Assembly (NCBI GenBank): GCA_948567375.1
Contig: OX419755.1
Location: 25,932,517 to 25,996,516 of the forward strand
Direction of reading: 5' to 3'
Length of the DNA stretch: 64,000 nt
Source of the DNA: Lunularia cruciata
Lineage: Eukaryota > Streptophyta > Marchantiopsida > Lunulariales > Lunulariaceae
Below the pieces are notes generated by a model. It ran no database searches. It saw only the letters and a list, made by a program, of their open reading frames with translations, and was not told the origin of the DNA. Numbering within the stretch: position 1 is the stretch's first letter; each line of letters starts with the position of its first letter. The translations under genes were made by a program, and so were the position numbers. Shown here in pieces: positions 12,208 to 22,600 of the stretch.

Positions 12208-13660
12208 TGTGACTACAAATCTCATGTACTTAGAATATTCCTTCCCAATATTGAATGCAATAGGTGGTGAGGTTTGGAATGCAAAACACTTTCTACCATC
12301 ATCAATTTGTTACCTAATATTCACTTAATAGATACCTACTTCCTTTTCTAATTGCATGGACATGCAATTCTGAAAACTCCCAAAACCAACCAAATTTTAC
12401 AATCAGATATTATACTTTGCAAGTGAATTAAACTTGCATAAGTCTAGCCTTCAATCTACTTGGAACTAAATAGGTTCCAAATAAGTGGATTGATATCTCC
12501 TAAAGAGACTCTTTGTTTCCTTGATCATAATGCTACACAATGTCCATTTGGGTAACTTGTTGGGGTTATCCATGCAAGAATGGATATTCAACAGTGTAAT
12601 GTCCAATTTGGCAACGATAGAAGCAACCACCATTTAGTTATAACCACTCTTGGCTGCCATGCCAAGTAGTCTCTATTGGATGGCATCAATCTCTTTTGGT
12701 GCCAATTTGTCCATCCTTGCTTGGTGTATTTGCAAGTTCAGTGGAAGTTTAGGTCAAGACCAATTTGTGGGGTAACCAAAGAGTTAAAGCACTCAAGAAT
12801 CTATATGGCTTCTTCTAGATGCCTAGGTTTGCATATGATTACTTCCAATTTGGTGCACAATTACAAGCCTATCACAAACCAATCCAATGCTTTATCTTCT
12901 TGTATGTCCAGAATCAACATCATGGTGTTTTGGAATTGAGAAGTGTAATTTTTCACTAAATTTCTCCACCTCAATTTTCCAATCAATCTTGTGTAGCATG
13001 AGCAACATCATGGCTTGGAATCACCAATAACCATAATCTTGAATCTTGAATTTTTCCCATGTCAAAATTGGAGCAAGAAATTGCCATATAGTGTTTTCTA
13101 CTTAGAATTGCCACAATAATTTTAATGCTCCATCTAGTTGACTTGAAGCCAAGAGGATTTGTCTTCAATCATCTAGGAAATTTGTGGCTTCATAATAATA
13201 TTCACAATCAAACTTAGATTTCTCTATCACACCTAACCTGGTAGATTCTTGCCTTCAAAGACCTTTGCTTTTGGATGTTGGACACAATCTTCTCTTTCTT
13301 GAGATGTTGCTCTCTTTAATTGCTCTTGCTCTTGTCATTATCCATTGCAATCTCTCTTTTCCAACATTCAACTAATAGGTTTGATTTTTTACTGCATATC
13401 CATGATAATTTAAGCATTTCCACCATGATAACTACTCTATTAACTATATACTTGCAATTATCTAATTAAATGCAATACATTCATTGATCTTTGTAAGTTA
13501 TGATTGGCAGGATCAATGGTTCATTGGACAAGGTGATAAAATTCATAAAATTTTGGTCAAAGCAAGACGTGATGAACTCTTAGAAATGGTGCTTTAGTAG
13601 CTTACAAATACACAAGTCCCTATGGTTTGAGGAAGACTAATTTATTGATCCATTCTATTC
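12208..13660 (-). pseudogene. gag and start of protease, chromovirus A (degenerate)
   Basis: The minus strand aligns with 58930-60130. Identifiable parts are the gag core equivalent to KLWWRFRVE..LTWAEF (13170-12980), the zinc-knuckle region near 12640-12600, and protease downstream. No frame longer than about 60 codons survives. Confidence 0.7.
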
Positions 13661-13675
13661 CTACTTTGATACCAT

Positions 13676-14143
13676 TGTAAAAAATGGAAGAGAGAAATAA
13701 GAGAATGGAATTCAAAATGGAAAGTCATATTGGAAATGCTCAAGTGAGTGAAACTCTAAATGTCTTGCATGAGCTAGGGTTTGGTATTAATAGCAAAGCA
13801 ACACAAGGCTCTTGAGAAACTTCCAAGGAAGCGTCCTTCTCAAAGCCACCTTCTTGGAGTGCAAGCCAAACTACCCAAGAAGCTACCAGGGAAGCTTCCT
13901 ACTAGAAGTTGCCTACTTGGTGTACAAGATAAGTTAGCCATTAACTTGATATGCAAATTACTCAATTCTTGAAAGTTACCTAGAAGCTTCACACTAAGAA
14001 GCTTCCAAATTTCTTCTAGAACATTTTAACCAAGAAGCTTCCTAAATGCTTCTAGAATATTCTTAGAATTCCTAATTTCATTTGGCTTATTTTACTAACT
14101 TATTAGCCTCTGCTAACTTGTCTACAGACTTCGTATTATTATG
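13676..14143 (-). repeat. 5' LTR of chromovirus A
   Basis: 468 bp. Inverse start TGTAATAATACG is mutated at the first two bases (cataataatacg); the end is TTTTTTACA next to a primer site read as ATGGTATCAAAG. It contains several GAAGCTTC-type motifs (13860-14045). Confidence 0.85.
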
Positions 14144-16320
14144 CTAATGCTCTGGTAACTTTCATGGATCATGGACTTTCATTGGATGTTAGAAGGGCTA
14201 TTGAATTGATATACAATAGTATTCTTCAATGAAATTTTAATTTACTGTAAGGCAAAGGTAAGAAAATAAGAACCATGTACAAGAAATCTTAAGATAACTA
14301 CAAAAATGGAAGTTCTACTACAAGAAGTCCAAGTGTACCTTTTGGAAGAAGAAAGTTAGCTTTTTGGACCATAGGCTTTCAATGAAGGAGATTAAGATGG
14401 AAGAGGAGTCAATCAAAGCCGCTACCAATTGGCCTACTCCTAAAGATGCCATTAAATTTTAGAAATTTAATGAATTGGTGAGTTTTTATCAAATTTTCAT
14501 TCATTATTATACTCAAGTGGCCACATCATTGATTGATCTCTTGGAGAAGACAAGAAGATTTGAGTGGACCACCAAGCAGAAATTTTTTATTTAAACTTAA
14601 GAATAGTTTTTTTTCACAATGCATCCTCTAGCTATATGATACTCAACAACCTTGTATGGTTGATTTTGATGTTTTTAACTTTGCTATTAGAATTATGTTG
14701 CATCAAGAAGTCCCATATGGATTGCATCTAATTGCCTTTGTATCTCCAAGACTAAACACAAGATAAAAGAATTATTTAGCTTGATATCAAGAACAACTTG
14801 CAATGATACAATAAAGATATGGAGACATTATCTCTTGGAGAAATAAATAATTATGTGTATCAATCATAAACCCTTGTTGTAGACATTAAATTTGGAGTAC
14901 ATGAAGAGTTTGCAATGGGAGAGATACCTATACTTATTTGATATCAAACTTGAGTAAAAATTATGAAAGTTCCATATCATTCTTGATGCCCTAAACTATA
15001 CTTATTTGATATCAAACTTGAGTAAAAATTATGAAAGTTCCATGTCATTCTTGATGTCCTAAACTATACTTATTTGATATCAAACTTGAGTAAAAATTAT
15101 GAAAGATCCATATCATTCTTGATGCCTTAAACTATACTTCTTTGATATCAAACTTGAGTAAAAATTATGAAGTTCCATATCATTCTCTATGGCCTATCAT
15201 GACAACCTAATTTGAAGACTTTCCTTGAATCTTTCATAGAAGCAGCTATCACCATGGTATCAATTGACTCAAAGGTCAAAATAGAGTTCAAGATAATTTT
15301 ACAACAATATCTCTTCTTTCATCTCATGCAAAGTCATCTTGTAGCATATAAAAATAAGAATAATTTTTTTCATTCAAGGATAGACTTCTATTTTGCAAGA
15401 ACCAAATATATGTTCCAACTATAGTAGATCTATAACTTGTGCAACTTCAAGAAGCACATGACTTACCAATTGTTGGTCATTTGGGCATAGATAAAACCTT
15501 GAGTACCCTACAACATCAATGGTGAAGGCCAAACATGATAAAAGACGTCTAAGAGTTTGTCCAATATTGTGAGAGCTATCAATGCAATAAGGCTAGAATT
15601 TAGAACCAGATGGACTACTCCAACCATTCCCAATTTTATCTGCCCAATGAGAACATGTAAGTCTAGACCTCGTCAAATCATTGCCAAAGACAAATCAAGG
15701 TCATACAATAATTTTGGTGTTTGTTGATTAGCTTACCAAGTAGATTCACCTAGTATCTGATGTGGATACCATAGATTATCCAATGTTGGCCAATCTACTT
15801 CAATATGGTCTTCAAATACCATGGGATTCCAAAGGGTCTCATCTTTGATTGTGATCCTTGATTCATTGGTAAATTTGTCAAACACTTTTCAAACTTCTTG
15901 GCACCAAGCTTACCTTGTTTATAACATACCATACTAGAATTGATAGGTAAACTGAACAGGCAAATTGAACTTTGGAAGATATACTATGTGCTTTTGTTAA
16001 TGTTCACTACATTGATTAGAATACTTATCTTGTGGTTGTCAAGTTACCTAAAATAATTCCAAGTAAGCAAAAACAAGCTTCTTTCCTTTCTTTCTAAATT
16101 ATGGGCAAGATCCACTTATTCTATATTCTCTTTTTGCTCTACCACCATCTCATGTTCCTCATAATTTCACCTTCTTGTCCATGCTATCTACATCCTTACA
16201 CCAAGCCATGCCTCATCTTCTAGTTGCTAAAAATTGGCAAAAGAAATATACTCATGGCCATTATCATGATCTCACTTTTGAAATTGGTTACAATGTTATA
16301 CTTTCTTCTTGGAATCTTCT
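14144..16320 (+). pseudogene. pol remnant of chromovirus B (RT, RNase H, integrase)
   Basis: Continues the RT gene broken at 3471: KWKFYYKKSKCTFWKKKVSFL-like segment (14310-14370), PTPKDA (14435), WTTKQKFF (14565), VDFDVFNFAI (14655), then RNase H and, from 15480, integrase with a VGHLG-like start, zinc-finger remnant CESYQCNKA (15570), the SDRDP-equivalent and SFFPLFLNYG-like segment (16085). It is full of stops and resumes after the solo LTR at 16769. Confidence 0.8.
14928..15199 (+). repeat. 68-bp tandem array (about four copies)
   Basis: Copies begin at 14928, 14996, 15064 and 15132 (constant 68-bp spacing), each ctatacttattt..gatatcaaacttgagtaaaaattatgaaag..ccat.tcattcttgatgcc. The unit is the RNase H/integrase boundary sequence, present once in the chromovirus at about 61855-61920. 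Confidence 0.9.
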
Positions 16321-16768
16321 TGTAAATGACCAAGACCAAGGAAAGGAATAGGAGAATGGAAGATCAAGGTGATCAATCACTTTGGGACTCTTGAATGAGA
16401 GAAACTCCAAATGCCTAACATGAGTGTAGGCTTTGGTATTTATAAGGAAATATACAATGCTCTTGAGAAGCTTCTCAAGAAGCTTTCTTCTAGAATTTTT
16501 CTACTTGGTGTGCAAGCTAAGCTAGCCAGGAAGCTAAGCTATCCAAGAAGCTTCCTAAGAAGCTTCCTTCTAAAAGCCATCTACTTGGCGTGCAAGCTAA
16601 GCTAGCTAGGAAGCTTCACAAAAAGCTTCCTCCTTGGCATGCACATTACCCAACACTTAGAAGGTGCCAAGTAGCTTCCTAGATGTTTCTAGTATTTTCT
16701 TAGCTAATTTGGCCTATTTGCTACTTGTTAGTCTTGACTAACTCATCAGTAAGCTTCATATTGTTGCA
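16321..16768 (-). mobile_element. Solo chromovirus LTR inside the integrase of element B
   Basis: 448-bp inverse LTR (tgtaaatgacc...ttgttgca) between integrase segments that are contiguous in other copies (..cttcttggaatcttc|ctctatctcttgac..). The flanking 5-mers cttct and attcc are too diverged to prove a target duplication. It carries GAAGCTTC repeats like the other LTRs of the family. Confidence 0.75.
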
Positions 16769-17212
16769 ATTCCTCTATCTCTTGACACCCAAGTTTGTAA
16801 ACTTCCTCCTAATTTGGTAATTCCTTTTGATATTATTCATATCATTTCTCTTAGTGCCTACAAACTTTCACTTTGTAGTCACATGAAGATCCATCTTATC
16901 TTCCTTCTCTCAAAGTTAAAATCCTTATGTGTCTAATCCATCTTCTTTTCCTACTCATACATAACCTATTCCTCTTCTTCTTCCAATCTTTATTAATGAT
17001 TATGAATAATACTAAGTTGATTGTATACTTGCACATTATAAAATCCAACATGGCTGCCAATTATAAATTGAATATAAGATCCTTTGGAAATGGTACTCTC
17101 TACAAGATGCCACATGTGAATCTATTTCTCATGTCTAAAATACACAAGCAGCTAAAGGAAGTTTGAAAATTCTATAGAAACAAGGATATAACCAACTAGC
17201 AATGGGGGAATA
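16769..17212 (+). pseudogene. Integrase end and chromodomain remnant, chromovirus B
   Basis: Matches 63030-63471: 'LSLDTQVCKLPPNLVIPFDI', then a chromodomain remnant with VDCILAHY and ..DATCE (16985-17140), and the polypurine-like aatgggggaata ending at 17212. Confidence 0.7.
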
Positions 17213-17551
17213 TATAATAATATGGAGTTAGTTGAAGCTAAATAAATTTAACATGAAGTAGAAGTAGTATATATTTACAAAAATTTAAGAATATTCTAGA
17301 TACATCCTATAAGCTTTTAGGAACTTTCCAAGGATTTAGTAACTTGCATACTAAGTAAATGGTTACCTTAGCTTGTACTCCAATAAAGGTTGTTTCTAGA
17401 GAGAACCTTCCTTGGAAGCTTCTTGGGAGCTTGGTACTTAGGTTGCCTATAAATACCAAAGCCCAAGCCAAAGCTAAGCATTTGGAGTTTCACTCATTTG
17501 AGAGTTCCAATGTGATCTCTAATTCTCATATTCCTTCCTTGGTCTTGTACA
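17213..17551 (+). repeat. 3' LTR of chromovirus B
   Basis: Starts tataataatatgg just after the polypurine tract and ends ttggtcttgtaca. It contains the TATA-type 'cctataaatacc' at 17450-17461 and two eroded GAAGCTTC blocks. Shorter than the A LTRs, with internal losses. Confidence 0.75.
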
Positions 17552-18720
17552 TGTAGGTTACACATAGCTCTGCTCATAGTTATGGGCAAATGCAATCTCA
17601 TATAGCACAAGGTTAATGCATTATTAGTATATATTGGAGCATGGGCTCTAGTGGTCCTCCTTTTAGCCAATAGGTTCTTACATTAGGGATGTCTCTTTTT
17701 GTAAGAACCTATCATTATAGTTCATTCAAACACTTATGACTTTCAATCATCTCCTTGATTGGCTTGTGACCTATTACCAAGCCTAGCATGCATTTCATAT
17801 TCTATTTTTATTAACTGTGTATCCTTAGACTCTATGAAGATTTAGAAAGATCTTAGTGAATATATATACACTCACACCCTTACTAACATCTTCATTGATG
17901 CATTGGTATTTTGATAGAGCTAGGATCCTCTTTTGTGGAGGGAAAGGCTATGGAGCCTTACTCTAGGTCTCCTTTTTGATTAAGGACTTCTAATTTACAC
18001 TCAAGAGTTACAACAACTCTTGGATTGTGGTTGGGTCTTTCACATCCAATAGTTCTAGTGCTCCTTGACCAATGCACATCTGGTTCTATAAGTGATACAC
18101 AAGGTATATGCATTTTACATTGTGTAGTAGGTAAAGGGCTTAATAGAGTTCATGATACCATCCAAGATACAATGACACAATCCTACAAGATACATAAACT
18201 TAGGTTCAGATTGAGCAATGGTTGGATCTACTAAGACTAACTTCTCATCATGTGAAAGCGTGTATCATTACATTCATGAATGGTTGATGTACTTCCATGA
18301 CGTGATGGTTGCAAACCACCAATGATTAGTATGATTTGGCAAACAAGGAGCAAGAGTAGCAATCACCATTGCTCCACAAGGCACAAAGACCATTCCACAC
18401 CTCGGCTATCCTCCTATACCTTTGTACCTTTGCCTATTGAGATTTTATGTATCTTGATCACCATTTGGACAGTCTCCTCAAGGAAGTATACTGAGATTCC
18501 TTGTAGAAGAAGGGAGAATTAACTATCTCTCCAACCATATTCACATCCTACTGTAGATAGTGAATCTCCATCACTTTACAATACTCTCAAGCCTTGGATC
18601 TTCATAACAGCAATAGTAAGAGCACCCAACACAACTAGAGTTCTCTTTCCTCAATTACCAAATATATCATTGGAATCCCTCTACCAAGCAATTCACTTCA
18701 ATTGAAAATTACTTTGTTTT
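17552..18720. other. Undefined repeat-like DNA, no gene seen
   Basis: AT-rich, no frame over 70 codons with recognisable content and no match to the element families defined elsewhere in the window. It contains one 12-bp perfect inverted repeat (17670-17712). Probably remnants of another mobile element. Confidence 0.4.
17670..17712. repeat. 12-bp perfect inverted repeat
   Basis: ATAGGTTCTTAC at 17670-17681 and its exact inverse GTAAGAACCTAT at 17701-17712, with a 19-nt spacer. Confidence 0.8.
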
Positions 18721-19612
18721 TAGTTTTTTACTTTGTCATAAATTTTTGTTGCGTTCTTGTGTGACTTTGGGGGCCGTTTTACTGCTGTCGTTGTTATTTT
18801 CAGCCCTTTTGGAACCGGTGTACTCGCCCTCTCTATCTACCGCGCTTGTTGGTGCCTCCTACTCCTTTTCGTTTTATTTCGGGGTATTATACTGGGTCTT
18901 TGGCCCTTTTCCCATAACTAACACTACTAAATACCACTACTAAATACCAATTGACGAGGTTCAATGCTTTAATACACGTTTCTATTAAATGGAATGAATT
19001 GTAAGATATTCAATTAAAAGCTTCTGTATATTCGGTCCGTATAACACAGTTTTAATTATTTTACCTCTAATGTTTTATCCTTGTACGGGCTTGATGGGTT
19101 CTTCCCATCCTACGCTGGTCGCTCTTTTCGCCCTTTTCTCTGGTTTATCATGTACCATAATACCACTGAATTGAGGAAAGGAAAGATCACCAAATGCTTA
19201 CTGAAACATTGCAAAAGCTAAGCTCTTTGACCTGCATCGGCATTTTAACGGTGAGAGGTTGTTATTTCCAGGCACGTTCAGGAGTATTTACACCTCAGGA
19301 GTACTTGACATGATTAAGCCTCAGTTTCATCGAGCCGCAGTACTGTGTACTGTTTCACCGAATAGACAGAATTGGCTAGAAGCAGAAATTGCGAGGGGAC
19401 CTGACTTTCGTCAAGGGGAATCACCGTGTTCCGCATTTGTGATGAAGGATTCATTGATGCAAATCAGGTCTTGAATCAAGTCTTCTGATGAGGCTTTTGA
19501 GTTGAGTTGAGATGTTTGGCATTTAAAAAAAATGTGGACATGTGTCGAGCTAGGCTGCTGGAACTGTGGAATAACAGAGGTTTTGTTAATCAACGAGTAG
19601 GCTGTGGAATCG
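18721..19612 (+). promoter_or_regulatory. PMS1 upstream region
   Basis: Base composition changes near 18750 from AT-rich repeat DNA to more balanced, pyrimidine-rich sequence, consistent with promoter and 5' UTR. No clear TATA box close to the start. Short upstream frames (from 19259 and 19507) show no similarity I recognise. Confidence 0.4.
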
Positions 19613-22600
19613 ATGGCAGGAAAGACGATCAAGCCGATCGAGAAAGGTGCAATTCACAGAATCTGCTCAGGCCAGGTCGTTCTAGACCTTGCTACTGCCG
19701 TGAAAGAGCTGGTTGAAAATAGTTTGGATGCAGGGGCAACCAGCGTTGAAATTCGCCTTAAAGATCATGGGACGGAGCTCATTGAGGTTGCTGACAATGG
19801 TTCAGGGATATCTCCGGAGAATTATCAGGTGGGTTTTCTCTTTTCATACTTTCTGACTTCCGTAAGAATATTGAGAACGTTCGTAAGGAACCCCCACCCC
19901 CTATATTCTTAGGTTTAAAGGAAACATGGACTTATCTGAATGTGCACTTTACAATCTATACAATTCCTGCTGCTTTGGCACCTCCAAGTACAGGAGGGTG
20001 ATGGTATAGGAAGTGTAAAGGTCTGTTCCTACAATCCTGAATTTCCTTAGTGTAGTAACTTCAAGCATAAAGTTATAATCATCAGGATGTATCGAGAACT
20101 GTTCTAAAAAGGACGCTCTTTTGTACTGCTGTATCTTTGGGATTTGGGTTTGGATCCTTTGACTTTTTGAATCTCAAAAAGCAGGTATCTCAGTGTGGTA
20201 CGGCTAGACGAATTTTCAGGACGGTGTTTGTTGTTTCAGGCTTTGACTCTGAAATACCACACCTCGAAGATTTCAGAATTCGCTGACCTGCAGTCGTTGT
20301 CTTCCTTCGGCTTCCGTGGAGAGGCACTAAGCTCTTTGTGTGCGTTAGCGAATGTGAGCGTTATCACAAGAACGAAGGAGGAAGCTATTGCTACTCGCGT
20401 GGTGTACGACCACTCTGGCGTTATAACTTCAGAGGAGAAACTCGCTCGTGCCATTGGAACCACTGTTTCAGTAGCAAAGCTGTTTTCAACACTCCCAGTG
20501 CGCTTTAAGGAGTTCAATCGTAATATTCGGCGCGAGTATGGTCGTTTGTTGACTGTGCTGCAAGTAGGAATTTTTTCCAAGTTTTTGATGCCCAGACTGT
20601 TTTCGATACAAAGAGAAAGATGATTTTTGTGAGCTAATCTTTTTTTCTTTCTTCATAATTTTAACATCTTTCCTTCTCCTAGTACTCAATTATCGTGTGC
20701 GGGTTGGTGAATGAGATTGGGACTCTGATAACATTTTCTTTTCCAGGCGTATGCTTTAATATGCAAGGGTGTCAAGCTCCTATGCAGCAACCAAACAGGT
20801 CGTGGTGGGCGTACTACTGTATTGCAAACACAGGGTAGCTCCTCTATAAAGGACAACATCGTTACAATCTTTGGAACAAAAGCGGCTGCATGCGTGGAGT
20901 GGTTGGATCTTGCGATTAGCGAGAATTGCTTTGTGGAAGGTTTTGTTTCTAAAGCAGGTACTGGCTGTGGTCGAGCTTCAGGAGATCGCCAGTTTTTCTA
21001 CGTGAATGGTCGACCGGTAGATATGCCCAAAGTGGCAAAGCTGCTGAACGAACTGTACAAATCATTCAACTCTCTGCAGTATCCGATGATTGTTCTTAAC
21101 TTCATTCTTCCAACCACATTCTATGATGTGAATGTTACTCCTGACAAGCGTAAAATATTTCTTCACTCTGAAGGTGCACTGATGGTGGCACTTCGAGAGG
21201 CTTTGGAGAAAGTCTACTCTCCGAACAAGTACACGTATATGTTGAATACTCCGAAGAAGTTAACTATAGCTGGTGATGTTGCTTCTACTGATAAGTTGCC
21301 TATAAAGAAACGTATACACAAATGTGCTCATCCGGAAGCAGGTGACGAAAGTGATTCGGAGAGTGATAGTGAGAAAGTTACTGGCAGCGGGATGAAGCAT
21401 ACGAACGGAAATTGGAATAAGAGCCCTGTAGGGAGACAGTCAGACGATATTACCTCGTTTCAACGGAGTTCACTGGGCCTGTCAAACATCAAGAAGGGTT
21501 TAACAGACAAAGTTGGTATAAGTGCTGGGGCTGTTGGAGAGAGTATCCTGGCTGCACAGCCAGCAAGAAAGGTTCAAGCAACACTTACATCTTGTGTATC
21601 TAAAGGAAAGAGGAAGGCAGATCTCAAAGAAGGTTTGCTAAGTGAAGAGCCTCTTCTGAAGAAATTGTTCGAAGGAGTTGCAGCTGTCAAAAGTAGCAGC
21701 TCTATTAGTAGGGGAAAATATTCAAACGGCCTTGATGACTCAGAGGTTGAGGATGGTGATATAACAGGTCATGGTGCTCTGTATCAACATGCACGGGGGA
21801 CCCTTTCGGTGGAAAATACTTTTTCTTACAGTGCGGGAAGCGCCATTGTGCCCACATTTAGCACAAAGGTTGGTGTGATGCCGTTTGATTATACCTTAAG
21901 TTGTGCTTCTATAATGTAAAACAGGACATTTGCACTGCACAGGTCTTATAATCTTGACAGAATTTATTTTTTTCTTTCGTCCGTTGCACCTATGCAGGTG
22001 CAAGAAGAGAGAAGTTCAGATTCTGATTCAGTGGATACAAATGAGGACCATATGGCCCGGGAACTCTCCTCCGCCAACAGCTTCAAGGAAGCTTCTTCCA
22101 GTTGTAAACGCAGTGAGCTTGATCATAGCGGAGTGAAAGCCAACACGTCAGAGCCGGACTTCGAAACTGATACAGAAAACCACAGGTCTCCTCACGGAGA
22201 GCATTTTGAAGACATGGATCCACAAACCTGTATAATGCGTCCTTGTGCGAAGGTCGGTGAAGAAAAGTGTCGTCCACCGAGGTTAAATTTTGAACTTGTA
22301 GCAAATGAATTGGCAGAAATGAGGAGTAAATTAGCTGGATCGAAACCACCCTCAAATACTATTGGTGAAGGACGAATCTGTAGTTCACACAACGTAGGAG
22401 CTGACCTAAACGAAGTCATATCCCCCTTCAAAGCGAGAAGCTGCATTGTGGATGTGGAGGGGCCGCCTGACATCAGCCTCCCTTACCATCAAGAAGAGCT
22501 GGAAGAACCTGGATGTTCAACTTTAACAGTTGAATTCAATATCGAGAAATTGCGGAAGAACTTCAAACGCGTTTCCATTCTTCGAAGTATCATCAAGGAT

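Larger units (their letters stand above)
3472..14143 (-). mobile_element. Chromovirus A (Ty3/gypsy), inserted into chromovirus B
   Basis: Minus-strand element. The 5' LTR is 13676-14143, followed inwards by a primer site resembling TGGTATCA (13662-13675), gag (about 13600-12580), protease (about 12550-11480, split by a solo LTR), RT (11450-10450), RNase H/linker (10450-9700), integrase (9700-8731), chromodomain remnant (8730-8480), polypurine tract and a 3' LTR in three pieces: 8472-8425, 7694-7657 and 3856-3472. The pieces sum to about 471 bp against 468 bp for the 5' LTR. Flanks ttaat/ctaat are the (once mutated) 5-bp target duplication in the RT gene of B. All genes are decayed. Confidence 0.85.
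2072..17551 (+). mobile_element. Chromovirus B (Ty3/gypsy), degenerate host of nested insertions
   Basis: Plus-strand relative of the chromovirus at 58230-63869. Left part 2072-3471: end of gag with zinc-knuckle remnant (2130-2200), protease (2230-2600), PR-RT linker, then RT up to the region matching LPFxLTNA. Right part from 14144: RT resumes in register (MDH-like at 14165), RNase H (14500-14930), integrase (15480-16320 and 16769-16980), chromodomain remnant (16985-17165), polypurine tract and 3' LTR (17213-17551). All frames carry many stops. The gap is exactly element A, flanked by ttaat (3467-3471) and ctaat (14144-14148). The 5' half of gag and the 5' LTR are not in this window; gag is cut at 2072 by CC copy 1b. 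Confidence 0.85.

Noticed and set aside
14928-15199. CRISPR-like array
   Set aside because: Contiguous 68-bp units without spacers, inside a retroelement of a plant genome.
18746-18943. Hydrophobic 65-codon frame upstream of PMS1
   Set aside because: Pyrimidine-rich DNA gives Leu/Ser/Phe-rich frames; no homology and no supporting start context.
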